Source: Anopheles merus
Taxonomy: Eukaryota > Arthropoda > Insecta > Diptera > Culicidae
Length of the DNA stretch: 64,000 bases
Assembly: GCF_017562075.2 (NCBI RefSeq)
Contig: NW_024427781.1
Coordinates: forward strand, 1 to 64,000
Reading direction: 5' to 3'
Under the pieces are notes generated by a model. That model saw only the letters and a list, made by a program, of their open reading frames with translations, was not told where the DNA came from and ran no database searches. Below, piece by piece: positions 23,306-37,206 of this stretch. The position numbers and the translations under genes were made by a program. How positions within the stretch are numbered: the first letter of the stretch is position 1; each line of letters opens with the position of its first letter.

Positions 23306-26300
23306 AAAGATTTATGCTGTCTGGACAACATAGAGCATAAATTTATGCTACAGAGCCTTCGCAACATAGATTTATGCTGTCTGGACAACATAGAGCATAA
23401 ATTTATGCTACATAGCCTCCGCAACATAGATTTATGCTGTCTGGACAACAAAGAGCATAAATTTATGCTACAGAACCTCTGCTGCATAGATTTATGCTGT
23501 CTAGACAACATAGAGCAAAAATTTATGCTACAGAGCCTCCGCAACATAGATTTATGCTGTCTGGACAACATAGAGCATAAATTTATACTACAGAGCCTCC
23601 GCAACATAGATTTATGCTGTCTGGACAACATAGAGCATAAATTTATACTACAGAGCCTTCGCAACATAGATTTATGATTTCTGGACAACAAAGAGCATAA
23701 ATTTATGCTACAGAACCTCTGCTGCATAGATTTATGCTGTCTAGACAACATAGAGCATAAATTTATGCTACAGAGCCTTCGCAACATAGATTTATGCTGT
23801 CTGGACAACATAGAGCATAAATTTATGCTACAGAGCCTCTGCAACATAGATTTATGCTGTCTGGACAACAAAGAGCATAAATTTATGCTACAGAGCCTTC
23901 GCAACATAAATTTATGCTGTCTGGACAACATAGAGCATAAATTTATGCTACAGAGCCTCCGCAACATAGATTTATGCTGTCTGGACAACAAAGAGCATAA
24001 ATTCATGCTACAGAGCCTCTGCAACATAGATTTATGCTGTCTGGACATTAAAGAGCATAAATTTATACTACAGAGCCTTCGCAACATAGATTTATGCTGT
24101 CTGGACAACATAGAGCATAAATTTATGCTACAGAGCCTCCGCAACTTAGATTTATGCTGTCTGGACAACATAGAGCATAAATTTATGCTACAGAGCCTCT
24201 GCAACATAGATTTATGCTGTCTGGACAACAAAGAGCATACATTTATGCTGCAGAGCCTCCGCAACATAGATTAATGCTGTCTGGACAACATAGAGCATAA
24301 ATTTATGCTACAGAGCCTCCGCAACATAGATTTATGCTGTCTGGACAACATAGAGCATAAATTTATGCTACAGAGCCTCTGCAGCATAGATTTATGCTGT
24401 CTGGACAACATAGAGCATACATTTATGCTACAGAGCCTCTGCAACATAGATTTATGCTGTCTGGATAAAAAAGAGCATAAATTTATGCTACAGAGCCTCC
24501 GCAACATATATTTATGCTTTCTGGACAACAAAGAGCATAAATTTATGCTACAGAGCCTTCGCAACATAAATTTATGCTGTCTGGACAACATAGAGCATAA
24601 ATTTATGCTACAGAGCCTCCGCAACATAGATTTATGCTGTCTGGACAACAAAGAGCATAAATTCATGCTACAGAGCCTCTGCAACATAGATTTATGCTGT
24701 CTGGACATTAAAGAGCATAAATTTATACTACAGAGCCTTCGCAACATAGATTTATGCTGTCTGGACAACATAGAGCATAAATTTATGCTACAGAGCCTCC
24801 GCAACTTAGATTTATGCTGTCTGGACAACATAGAGCATAAATTTATGCTACAGAGCCTCTGCAACATAGATTTATGCTGTCTGGACAACAAAGAGCATAC
24901 ATTTATGCTGCAGAGCCTCCGCAACATAGATTAATGCTGTCTGGACAACATAGAGCATAAATTTATGCTACAGAGCCTCCGCAACATAGATTTATGCTGT
25001 CTGGACAACATAGAGCATAAATTTATGCTACAGAGCCTCTGCAGCATAGATTTATGCTGTCTGGACAACATAGAGCATACATTTATGCTACAGAGCCTCT
25101 GCAACATAGATTTATGCTGTCTGGATAAAAAAGAGCATAAATTTATGCTACAGAGCCTCCGCAACATATATTTATGCTTTCTGGACAACAAAGAGCATAC
25201 ATTTATGCTGCAGAGCCTCCGCAACATAGATTTATGCTGTCTGGACAACAAAGAGCATACATTTATGCTACAGAGCCTTCGCAACATAGATTTATGCTGT
25301 CTGGACAACATAGAGCATAAACTTATGCTACAGAGCCTCTGCAGCATAGATTTATGCTGTCTGGACAACATAGCGCATAAATTTATGCTACAGAGCCTCT
25401 GCAACATAGATTTATGCTGTCTGGACAACATAGAGCATAAATTTATGCTACAGAGCCTCTGCAACATAGATTTATGCTGTCTGGACAACAAAGAGCATAC
25501 ATTTATGCTGCAAAGCCTCCGCAACATAGATTAATGCTGTCTGGACAACATAGAGCATAAATTTATGCTACAGAGCCTCCGCAACATAGATTTATGCTGT
25601 CTGGACAACATAGAGCATAAATTTATGCTACAGAGCCTCTGCAGCATAGATTTATGCTGTCTGGACAACATAGAGCATACATTTATGCTACAGAGCCTCT
25701 GCAACATAGATTTATGCTGTCTGGATAAAAAAGAGCATAAATTTATGCTACAGAGCCTCTGCAACATAGATTTATGCTGTCTGGACAACATAGAGCATAA
25801 ATTTATGCTACAGAGCCTCCGAAACATAGATTTATGCTGTCTGGACAACATAGAGCATAAATTTATGCTACAGAGCCTCCGCAACATAGATTTATGATTT
25901 CTGGACAACATAGAGCATAAATTTATGCTACAGAGCCTCCGCAACATAGATTTATGCTGTCTGGACAACATAGAGCATAAATTTATACTACAGAGCCTTC
26001 GCAACATAGATTTATGCTGTCTGGACAACAAAGAGCATAAATTTATGCTACAGAACCTCTGCTGCATAGATTTATGCTGTCTAGACAACATAGAGCATAA
26101 ATTTATGCTACAGAGCCTTCGCAACATAGATTTATGCTGTCTGGACAACATAGAGCATAAATTTATGCTACAGAGCCTCTGCAACATAGATTTATGCTGT
26201 CTGGACAACAAAGAGCATAAATTTATGCTACAGAGCCTTCGCAACATAGATTTATGCTGTCTGGACAACATAGAGCATAAATTTATGCTACAGAGCCTCC

Positions 26301-26837
26301 GCAACATAGATTTATGCTGTCTGGACAACATAGAGCATAAATTTATGCTACAGAGCCTCTGCAACATAGATTTATGCTGTCTGGACAACAAAGAGCATAA
26401 ATTTATGCTACAGAGCCTTCGCAACATAGATTTATGCTGTCTGGACAACATAGAGCATAAATTTATGCTACAGAGCCTCCGCAACTTAGATTTATGCTGT
26501 CTGGACAACATAGAGCATAAATTTATGCTACAGAGCCTCCGCAGCATAGATTTAAGCTGTCTGGACAAACAAAGATCATAAATTTATGCTACAGAGCCTC
26601 CGAAACATAGATTTATGCTTTCTGGACAACATAGAGCATAAACTTATGCTACAGAGCCTCCGCAACATAGATTTATGCTGTCTGGACAACATAGAGCATA
26701 AATTTATGCTACAGAGCCTCCGCAACATAGATTTATGCTGTCTGGACAACATAGAGCATAATTTTATGCTACAGAGCCTCCGCAACATAGATTTATGCTT
26801 CTGGACAACATAGAGCATACTTTATACTACAGAGCAT
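23306..26837 (+). repeat. 60-bp satellite array 5 (~59 monomers)
   Basis: 3532 bp. Standard variant order with the 660-bp block at 24271-24930. Towards the right it shows A-type features (AACTTATGCTACAGAGCC at ~26641), but it ends with the B-type junction GAGCATATGCAG. Just before the end it has two indels (TATGCTTCTGG near 26798 and CATACTTTATACTAC near 26818). This looks like a recombinant junction between the two superunit types. Confidence 0.95.
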
Positions 26838-28668
26838 ATGCAGCCTAAATCAAAGCTGTTTAATAAACAAATGGTTTGTTTTTAATACATTGCAGAGCGA
26901 AGACAACGTCTTTTGCTTTGTTTCTTGGATTTGTTTCGTCCGGCACCAGGCGTCTCCATCGAACTCCGGTTTGTATTTTTCTTTTTCTTCGAACTCATTG
27001 TGTCCCCGACGGGTGCTGAACTACATTTTACGCTTGCAAATACCAAGTTCTAGCGAGGTCGCACCACGGGAACTGTGCGCTGCTGTTAGTTTTCGATATT
27101 TCTGCAATATTTGCATTTTTGTTAAGAAATCCCAAAAATCGTCAATATCTCGAAAAGTAAGCGTTGTAAAGGAAATTTTGACTTTATGTTGAACGCTTAA
27201 AATGACCCCATTTACCCGAAAATGTACTCGAAATGCACTTTCAAGACACTCGATTTCGCCCCAACTCACCCCCTAATAAGGGTGCAGGGGGGTGCCAGGG
27301 GGTGCCAGGGAGATGCAAAGGGGTGGGGGGTGCAGAGGGTCACTCACCCTACCCCCTCCACCCCCTACCCCACCCCTGCCCCCCTTCACTGTATAACCCC
27401 CATATCCAGTCATCTGTCCATATGGTCTACCCAGTTCCTTGTTTTCTAACTGCATTTTCGGGGCCCGCCTAACGGTTTTTATTCAAAAATTGTACTAACA
27501 CTTACAGCCGCGGGCTTTTTTTAGCCGGTTTTTCGCCAATAACTCCCGAACGGTGCGTCCTAGCCAGAAGTGATGTATGGGGCGATGGTAGGGCCCGGGG
27601 TAATACACCTTCCCTCCTCATGCCCCCACCCCCTCCGACCACCCCCTCCCCTCTAGGGGCGAAAAACGCGATTTTTCTATCTTTTGATCGGCGCATGCAA
27701 ATCAAAAACTTATTTGAAGTTTTCGACGCCTTTTTCCACCAGGAACAACATACCGAAATTTGGTTCATTTTCCTGGGCGTCTACATAAGTTACACCCCCC
27801 CGCGCGTTTCGTAGAGGGACTTCGGGCCCGATTTTGAGTAATGAGTTTTGCTCGTACATAGGCAAATGATATATGAAATTTGGTCTACTCCGCGAGCCCT
27901 TTTCAACTGGGGTAATGGATCCGGGATCGGGAAAAGTTTCCGGTGTACCTGTGTGTAAAAGGGTGAAATTTTCACAAAAAAACACGTTTTTCGGCCCGTA
28001 GTCGAGCGGAGTGTTTCCTACGAGGGCGCTTGTAAGACAAAAGTTGCACAACTCGTCAAGACGCATCCGCCGGTATCTAATGTAGCGCTATATTAGCTTC
28101 CGCTCGTGAGTTACAGCCCTCCAAAGTTGCGATTTTCCGTTTTTCCTCTCCGGCAGTATGGGGCAGGGGGTGAGCGGAGGTGCAGTACCCCACCAGCGGA
28201 TAGTACTCGTCAAGACGCTTCCAACGGTACCCTGGGCGCGCTTGTATTAGCTCGCGTTCGAAAGTTATGCTCATATAAAGGGCCATTGCGGGGGTGGAAA
28301 ATCGCGTTTTTGGCCCACTTTGACCGTGAATACCGTCGAAACGTTGCGTCCGAAGCCATTGCATGCTTTGGCAATCTTGTAGAGCTACTCAAGCGCTATC
28401 GAAATTTGTATTCATGCACGTTTCTGTGGTGCAAAACATTCGCACAGTATGCGTTTGAAGTGAACAATTTTTTGCTGAAGAATCGCTAATAACAAAAGTG
28501 TATCCAACATACGAATTTGAACTTTGGAACAACTTTGGAAGTCATACCAAGTGCATCCAAAGTACCAAAAATTACTTTGAAACAACCTTGGAAATCATAC
28601 CAAGTGCATCCAACATACTTGCAAACACTTTGACATGACTTCCAACGACATAAAAATTGTAAATTAAC
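26838..28668 (+). repeat. 1.83-kb satellite spacer, copy 5
   Basis: 1831 bp, subtype TAACTGC like copies 1, 8, 10, 11 and 12, yet preceded by the GAGCATATG junction typical of the other subtype. Otherwise it carries the bases of copies 3-12. Confidence 0.93.
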
Positions 28669-31600
28669 AAAGATTTATGCTGTCTGGACAACATAGAGCA
28701 TAAATTTATGCTACAGAGCCTTCGCAACATAGATTTATGCTGTCTGGACAACATAGAGCATAAATTTATGCTACATAGCCTCCGCAACATAGATTTATGC
28801 TGTCTGGACAACAAAGAGCATAAATTTATGCTACAGAACCTCTGCTGCATAGATTTATGCTGTCTAGACAACATAGAGCAAAAATTTATGCTACAGAGCC
28901 TCCGCAACATAGATTTATGCTGTCTGGACAACATAGAGCATAAATTTATACTACAGAGCCTCCGCAACATAGATTTATGCTGTCTGGACAACATAGAGCA
29001 TAAATTTATACTACAGAGCCTTCGCAACATAGATTTATGATTTCTGGACAACAAAGAGCATAAATTTATGCTACAGAACCTCTGCTGCATAGATTTATGC
29101 TGTCTAGACAACATAGAGCATAAATTTATGCTACAGAGCCTTCGCAACATAGATTTATGCTGTCTGGACAACATAGAGCATAAATTTATGCTACAGAGCC
29201 TCTGCAACATAGATTTATGCTGTCTGGACAACAAAGAGCATAAATTTATGCTACAGAGCCTTCGCAACATAAATTTATGCTGTCTGGACAACATAGAGCA
29301 TAAATTTATGCTACAGAGCCTCCGCAACATAGATTTATGCTGTCTGGACAACAAAGAGCATAAATTCATGCTACAGAGCCTCTGCAACATAGATTTATGC
29401 TGTCTGGACATTAAAGAGCATAAATTTATACTACAGAGCCTTCGCAACATAGATTTATGCTGTCTGGACAACATAGAGCATAAATTTATGCTACAGAGCC
29501 TCCGCAACTTAGATTTATGCTGTCTGGACAACATAGAGCATAAATTTATGCTACAGAGCCTCTGCAACATAGATTTATGCTGTCTGGACAACAAAGAGCA
29601 TACATTTATGCTGCAGAGCCTCCGCAACATAGATTAATGCTGTCTGGACAACATAGAGCATAAATTTATGCTACAGAGCCTCCGCAACATAGATTTATGC
29701 TGTCTGGACAACATAGAGCATAAATTTATGCTACAGAGCCTCTGCAGCATAGATTTATGCTGTCTGGACAACATAGAGCATACATTTATGCTACAGAGCC
29801 TCTGCAACATAGATTTATGCTGTCTGGATAAAAAAGAGCATAAATTTATGCTACAGAGCCTCCGCAACATATATTTATGCTTTCTGGACAACAAAGAGCA
29901 TAAATTTATGCTACAGAGCCTTCGCAACATAAATTTATGCTGTCTGGACAACATAGAGCATAAATTTATGCTACAGAGCCTCCGCAACATAGATTTATGC
30001 TGTCTGGACAACAAAGAGCATAAATTCATGCTACAGAGCCTCTGCAACATAGATTTATGCTGTCTGGACATTAAAGAGCATAAATTTATACTACAGAGCC
30101 TTCGCAACATAGATTTATGCTGTCTGGACAACATAGAGCATAAATTTATGCTACAGAGCCTCCGCAACTTAGATTTATGCTGTCTGGACAACATAGAGCA
30201 TAAATTTATGCTACAGAGCCTCTGCAACATAGATTTATGCTGTCTGGACAACAAAGAGCATACATTTATGCTGCAGAGCCTCCGCAACATAGATTAATGC
30301 TGTCTGGACAACATAGAGCATAAATTTATGCTACAGAGCCTCCGCAACATAGATTTATGCTGTCTGGACAACATAGAGCATAAATTTATGCTACAGAGCC
30401 TCTGCAGCATAGATTTATGCTGTCTGGACAACATAGAGCATACATTTATGCTACAGAGCCTCTGCAACATAGATTTATGCTGTCTGGATAAAAAAGAGCA
30501 TAAATTTATGCTACAGAGCCTCCGCAACATATATTTATGCTTTCTGGACAACAAAGAGCATACATTTATGCTGCAGAGCCTCCGCAACATAGATTTATGC
30601 TGTCTGGACAACAAAGAGCATACATTTATGCTACAGAGCCTTCGCAACATAGATTTATGCTGTCTGGACAACATAGAGCATAAACTTATGCTACAGAGCC
30701 TCTGCAGCATAGATTTATGCTGTCTGGACAACATAGCGCATAAATTTATGCTACAGAGCCTCTGCAACATAGATTTATGCTGTCTGGACAACATAGAGCA
30801 TAAATTTATGCTACAGAGCCTCTGCAACATAGATTTATGCTGTCTGGACAACAAAGAGCATACATTTATGCTGCAAAGCCTCCGCAACATAGATTAATGC
30901 TGTCTGGACAACATAGAGCATAAATTTATGCTACAGAGCCTCCGCAACATAGATTTATGCTGTCTGGACAACATAGAGCATAAATTTATGCTACAGAGCC
31001 TCTGCAGCATAGATTTATGCTGTCTGGACAACATAGAGCATACATTTATGCTACAGAGCCTCTGCAACATAGATTTATGCTGTCTGGATAAAAAAGAGCA
31101 TAAATTTATGCTACAGAGCCTCTGCAACATAGATTTATGCTGTCTGGACAACAAAGAGCATATATTTATGCTGCAGAGCCTCCGAAACATAGATTTATGC
31201 TGTCTGGACAACATAGAGCATAAATTTATGCTACAGAGCCTCCGCAACATAGATTTATGATTTCTGGACAACATAGAGCATAAATTTATGCTACAGAGCC
31301 TCCGCAACATAGATTTATGCTGTCTGGACAACATAGAGCATAAATTTATACTACAGAGCCTTCGCAACATAGATTTATGCTGTCTGGACAACAAAGAGCA
31401 TAAATTTATGCTACAGAACCTCTGCTGCATAGATTTATGCTGTCTAGACAACATAGAGCATAAATTTATGCTACAGAGCCTTCGCAACATAGATTTATGC
31501 TGTCTGGACAACATAGAGCATAAATTTATGCTACAGAGCCTCTGCAACATAGATTTATGCTGTCTGGACAACAAAGAGCATAAATTTATGCTACAGAGCC

Positions 31601-32022
31601 TTCGCAACATAGATTTATGCTGTCTGGACAACATAGAGCATAAATTTATGCTACAGAGCCTCCGCAACTTAGATTTATGCTGTCTGGACAACATAGAGCA
31701 TAAATTTATGCTACAGAGCCTCCGCAGCATAGATTTAAGCTGTCTGGACAAACAAAGATCATAAATTTATGCTACAGAGCCTCCGAAACATAGATTTATG
31801 CTTTCTGGACAACATAGAGCATAAACTTATGCTACATAGCCTCCGCAACATAGATTTATGCTGTCTGGACAACATAGAGCATAAATTTATGCTACAGAGC
31901 CTCCGCAACATAGATTTATGCTGTCTGGACAACATAGAGCATAATTTTATGCTACAGAGCCTCCGCAACATAGATTTATGCTGTCTGGACAACATAGAGC
32001 ATAAATTTATACTACAGAGCAT
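28669..32022 (+). repeat. 60-bp satellite array 6 (~56 monomers)
   Basis: 3354 bp. Standard B-type array with the 660-bp block at 29634-30293, a CATATATTTATGCTGC monomer near 31160 and AACTTATGCTACATAGCC near 31825. It is collinear with array 7, differing in length by one base. Confidence 0.95.
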
Positions 32023-33853
32023 ATGCAGCCTAAATCAAAGCTGTTTAATAAACAAATGGTTTGTTTTTAATACATTGCAGAGCGAAGACAACGTCTTTTG
32101 CTTTGTTTCTTGGATTTGTTTCGTCCGGCACCAGGCGTCTCCATCGAACTCCGGTTTGTATTTTTCTTTTTCTTCGAACTCATTGTGTCCCCGACGGGTG
32201 CTGAACTACATTTTACGCTTGCAAATACCAAGTTCTAGCGAGGTCGCACCACGGGAACTGTGCGCTGCTGTTAGTTTTCGATATTTCTGCAATATTTGCA
32301 TTTTTGTTAAGAAATCCCAAAAATCGTCAATATCTCGAAAAGTAAGCGTTGTAAAGGAAATTTTGACTTTATGTTGAACGCTTAAAATGACCCCATTTAC
32401 CCGAAAATGTACTCGAAATGCACTTTCAAGACACTCGATTTCGCCCCAACTCACCCCCTAATAAGGGTGCAGGGGGGTGCCAGGGGGTGCCAGGGAGATG
32501 CAAAGGGGTGGGGGGTGCAGAGGGTCACTCACCCTACCCCCTCCACCCCCTACCCCACCCCTGCCCCCCTTCACTGTATAACCCCCATATCCAGTCATCT
32601 GTCCATATGGTCTACCCAGTTCCTTGTTTTCTATTTGCATTTTCGGGGCCCGCCTAACGGTTTTTATTCAAAAATTGTACTAACACTTACAGCCGCGGGC
32701 TTTTTTTAGCCGGTTTTTCGCCAATAACTCCCGAACGGTGCGTCCTAGCCAGAAGTGATGTATGGGGCGATGGTAGGGCCCGGGGTAATACACCTTCCCT
32801 CCTCATGCCCCCACCCCCTCCGACCACCCCCTCCCCTCTAGGGGCGAAAAACGCGATTTTTCTATCTTTTGATCGGCGCATGCAAATCAAAAACTTATTT
32901 GAAGTTTTCGACGCCTTTTTCCACCAGGAACAACATACCGAAATTTGGTTCATTTTCCTGGGCGTCTACATAAGTTACACCCCCCCGCGCGTTTCGTAGA
33001 GGGACTTCGGGCCCGATTTTGAGTAATGAGTTTTGCTCGTACATAGGCAAATGATATATGAAATTTGGTCTACTCCGCGAGCCCTTTTCAACTGGGGTAA
33101 TGGATCCGGGATCGGGAAAAGTTTCCGGTGTACCTGTGTGTAAAAGGGTGAAATTTTCACAAAAAAACACGTTTTTCGGCCCGTAGTCGAGCGGAGTGGT
33201 TCCTACGAGGGCGCTTGTAAGACAAAAGTTGCACAACTCGTCAAGACGCATCCGCCGGTATCTAATGTAGCGCTATATTAGCTTCCGCTCGTGAGTTACA
33301 GCCCTCCAAAGTTGCGATTTTCCGTTTTTCCTCTCCGGCAGTATGGGGCAGGGGGTGAGCGGAGGTGCAGTACCCCACCAGCGGATAGTACTCGTCAAGA
33401 CGCTTCCAACGGTACCCTGGGCGCGCTTGTATTAGCTCGCGTTCGAAAGTTATGCTCATATAAAGGGCCATTGCGGGGGTGGAAAATCGCGTTTTTGGCC
33501 CACTTTGACCGTGAATACCGTCGAAACGTTGCGTCCGAAGCCATTGCATGCTTTGGCAATCTTGTAGAGCTACTCAAGCGCTATCGAAATTTGTATTCAT
33601 GCACGTTTCTGTGGTGCAAAACATTCGCACAGTATGCGTTTGAAGTGAACAATTTTTTGCTGAAGAATCGCTAATAACAAAAGTGTATCCAACATACGAA
33701 TTTGAACTTTGGAACAACTTTGGAAGTCATACCAAGTGCATCCAAAGTACCAAAAATTACTTTGAAACAACCTTGGAAATCATACCAAGTGCATCCAACA
33801 TACTTGCAAACACTTTGACATGACTTCCAACGACATAAAAATTGTAAATTAAC
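32023..33853 (+). repeat. 1.83-kb satellite spacer, copy 6
   Basis: 1831 bp, subtype TATTTGC. Has GCGGAGTGGTTCC near 33190 where most copies read GCGGAGTGTTTCC. Only copy 7 shares this T-to-G change. Confidence 0.93.
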
Positions 33854-36800
33854 AAAGATTTATGCTGTCTGGACAACATAGAGCATAAATTTATGCTACA
33901 GAGCCTTCGCAACATAGATTTATGCTGTCTGGACAACATAGAGCATAAATTTATGCTACATAGCCTCCGCAACATAGATTTATGCTGTCTGGACAACAAA
34001 GAGCATAAATTTATGCTACAGAACCTCTGCTGCATAGATTTATGCTGTCTAGACAACATAGAGCAAAAATTTATGCTACAGAGCCTCCGCAACATAGATT
34101 TATGCTGTCTGGACAACATAGAGCATAAATTTATACTACAGAGCCTCCGCAACATAGATTTATGCTGTCTGGACAACATAGAGCATAAATTTATACTACA
34201 GAGCCTTCGCAACATAGATTTATGATTTCTGGACAACAAAGAGCATAAATTTATGCTACAGAACCTCTGCTGCATAGATTTATGCTGTCTAGACAACATA
34301 GAGCATAAATTTATGCTACAGAGCCTTCGCAACATAGATTTATGCTGTCTGGACAACATAGAGCATAAATTTATGCTACAGAGCCTCTGCAACATAGATT
34401 TATGCTGTCTGGACAACAAAGAGCATAAATTTATGCTACAGAGCCTTCGCAACATAAATTTATGCTGTCTGGACAACATAGAGCATAAATTTATGCTACA
34501 GAGCCTCCGCAACATAGATTTATGCTGTCTGGACAACAAAGAGCATAAATTCATGCTACAGAGCCTCTGCAACATAGATTTATGCTGTCTGGACATTAAA
34601 GAGCATAAATTTATACTACAGAGCCTTCGCAACATAGATTTATGCTGTCTGGACAACATAGAGCATAAATTTATGCTACAGAGCCTCCGCAACTTAGATT
34701 TATGCTGTCTGGACAACATAGAGCATAAATTTATGCTACAGAGCCTCTGCAACATAGATTTATGCTGTCTGGACAACAAAGAGCATACATTTATGCTGCA
34801 GAGCCTCCGCAACATAGATTAATGCTGTCTGGACAACATAGAGCATAAATTTATGCTACAGAGCCTCCGCAACATAGATTTATGCTGTCTGGACAACATA
34901 GAGCATAAATTTATGCTACAGAGCCTCTGCAGCATAGATTTATGCTGTCTGGACAACATAGAGCATACATTTATGCTACAGAGCCTCTGCAACATAGATT
35001 TATGCTGTCTGGATAAAAAAGAGCATAAATTTATGCTACAGAGCCTCCGCAACATATATTTATGCTTTCTGGACAACAAAGAGCATAAATTTATGCTACA
35101 GAGCCTTCGCAACATAAATTTATGCTGTCTGGACAACATAGAGCATAAATTTATGCTACAGAGCCTCCGCAACATAGATTTATGCTGTCTGGACAACAAA
35201 GAGCATAAATTCATGCTACAGAGCCTCTGCAACATAGATTTATGCTGTCTGGACATTAAAGAGCATAAATTTATACTACAGAGCCTTCGCAACATAGATT
35301 TATGCTGTCTGGACAACATAGAGCATAAATTTATGCTACAGAGCCTCCGCAACTTAGATTTATGCTGTCTGGACAACATAGAGCATAAATTTATGCTACA
35401 GAGCCTCTGCAACATAGATTTATGCTGTCTGGACAACAAAGAGCATACATTTATGCTGCAGAGCCTCCGCAACATAGATTAATGCTGTCTGGACAACATA
35501 GAGCATAAATTTATGCTACAGAGCCTCCGCAACATAGATTTATGCTGTCTGGACAACATAGAGCATAAATTTATGCTACAGAGCCTCTGCAGCATAGATT
35601 TATGCTGTCTGGACAACATAGAGCATACATTTATGCTACAGAGCCTCTGCAACATAGATTTATGCTGTCTGGATAAAAAAGAGCATAAATTTATGCTACA
35701 GAGCCTCCGCAACATATATTTATGCTTTCTGGACAACAAAGAGCATACATTTATGCTGCAGAGCCTCCGCAACATAGATTTATGCTGTCTGGACAACAAA
35801 GAGCATACATTTATGCTACAGAGCCTTCGCAACATAGATTTATGCTGTCTGGACAACATAGAGCATAAACTTATGCTACAGAGCCTCTGCAGCATAGATT
35901 TATGCTGTCTGGACAACATAGCGCATAAATTTATGCTACAGAGCCTCTGCAACATAGATTTATGCTGTCTGGACAACATAGAGCATAAATTTATGCTACA
36001 GAGCCTCTGCAACATAGATTTATGCTGTCTGGACAACAAAGAGCATACATTTATGCTGCAAAGCCTCCGCAACATAGATTAATGCTGTCTGGACAACATA
36101 GAGCATAAATTTATGCTACAGAGCCTCCGCAACATAGATTTATGCTGTCTGGACAACATAGAGCATAAATTTATGCTACAGAGCCTCTGCAGCATAGATT
36201 TATGCTGTCTGGACAACATAGAGCATACATTTATGCTACAGAGCCTCTGCAACATAGATTTATGCTGTCTGGATAAAAAGAGCATAAATTTATGCTACAG
36301 AGCCTCTGCAACATAGATTTATGCTGTCTGGACAACAAAGAGCATATATTTATGCTGCAGAGCCTCCGAAACATAGATTTATGCTGTCTGGACAACATAG
36401 AGCATAAATTTATGCTACAGAGCCTCCGCAACATAGATTTATGATTTCTGGACAACATAGAGCATAAATTTATGCTACAGAGCCTCCGCAACATAGATTT
36501 ATGCTGTCTGGACAACATAGAGCATAAATTTATACTACAGAGCCTTCGCAACATAGATTTATGCTGTCTGGACAACAAAGAGCATAAATTTATGCTACAG
36601 AACCTCTGCTGCATAGATTTATGCTGTCTAGACAACATAGAGCATAAATTTATGCTACAGAGCCTTCGCAACATAGATTTATGCTGTCTGGACAACATAG
36701 AGCATAAATTTATGCTACAGAGCCTCTGCAACATAGATTTATGCTGTCTGGACAACAAAGAGCATAAATTTATGCTACAGAGCCTTCGCAACATAGATTT

Positions 36801-37206
36801 ATGCTGTCTGGACAACATAGAGCATAAATTTATGCTACAGAGCCTCCGCAACTTAGATTTATGCTGTCTGGACAACATAGAGCATAAATTTATGCTACAG
36901 AGCCTCCGCAGCATAGATTTAAGCTGTCTGGACAAACAAAGATCATAAATTTATGCTACAGAGCCTCCGAAACATAGATTTATGCTTTCTGGACAACATA
37001 GAGCATAAACTTATGCTACATAGCCTCCGCAACATAGATTTATGCTGTCTGGACAACATAGAGCATAAATTTATGCTACAGAGCCTCCGCAACATAGATT
37101 TATGCTGTCTGGACAACATAGAGCATAATTTTATGCTACAGAGCCTCCGCAACATAGATTTATGCTGTCTGGACAACATAGAGCATAAATTTATACTACA
37201 GAGCAT
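33854..37206 (+). repeat. 60-bp satellite array 7 (~56 monomers)
   Basis: 3353 bp, collinear with array 6. The only length difference I can locate is one A missing from GGATAAAAAAGAGC near 36275, in a homopolymer. The 660-bp block is at 34819-35478. Confidence 0.95.
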
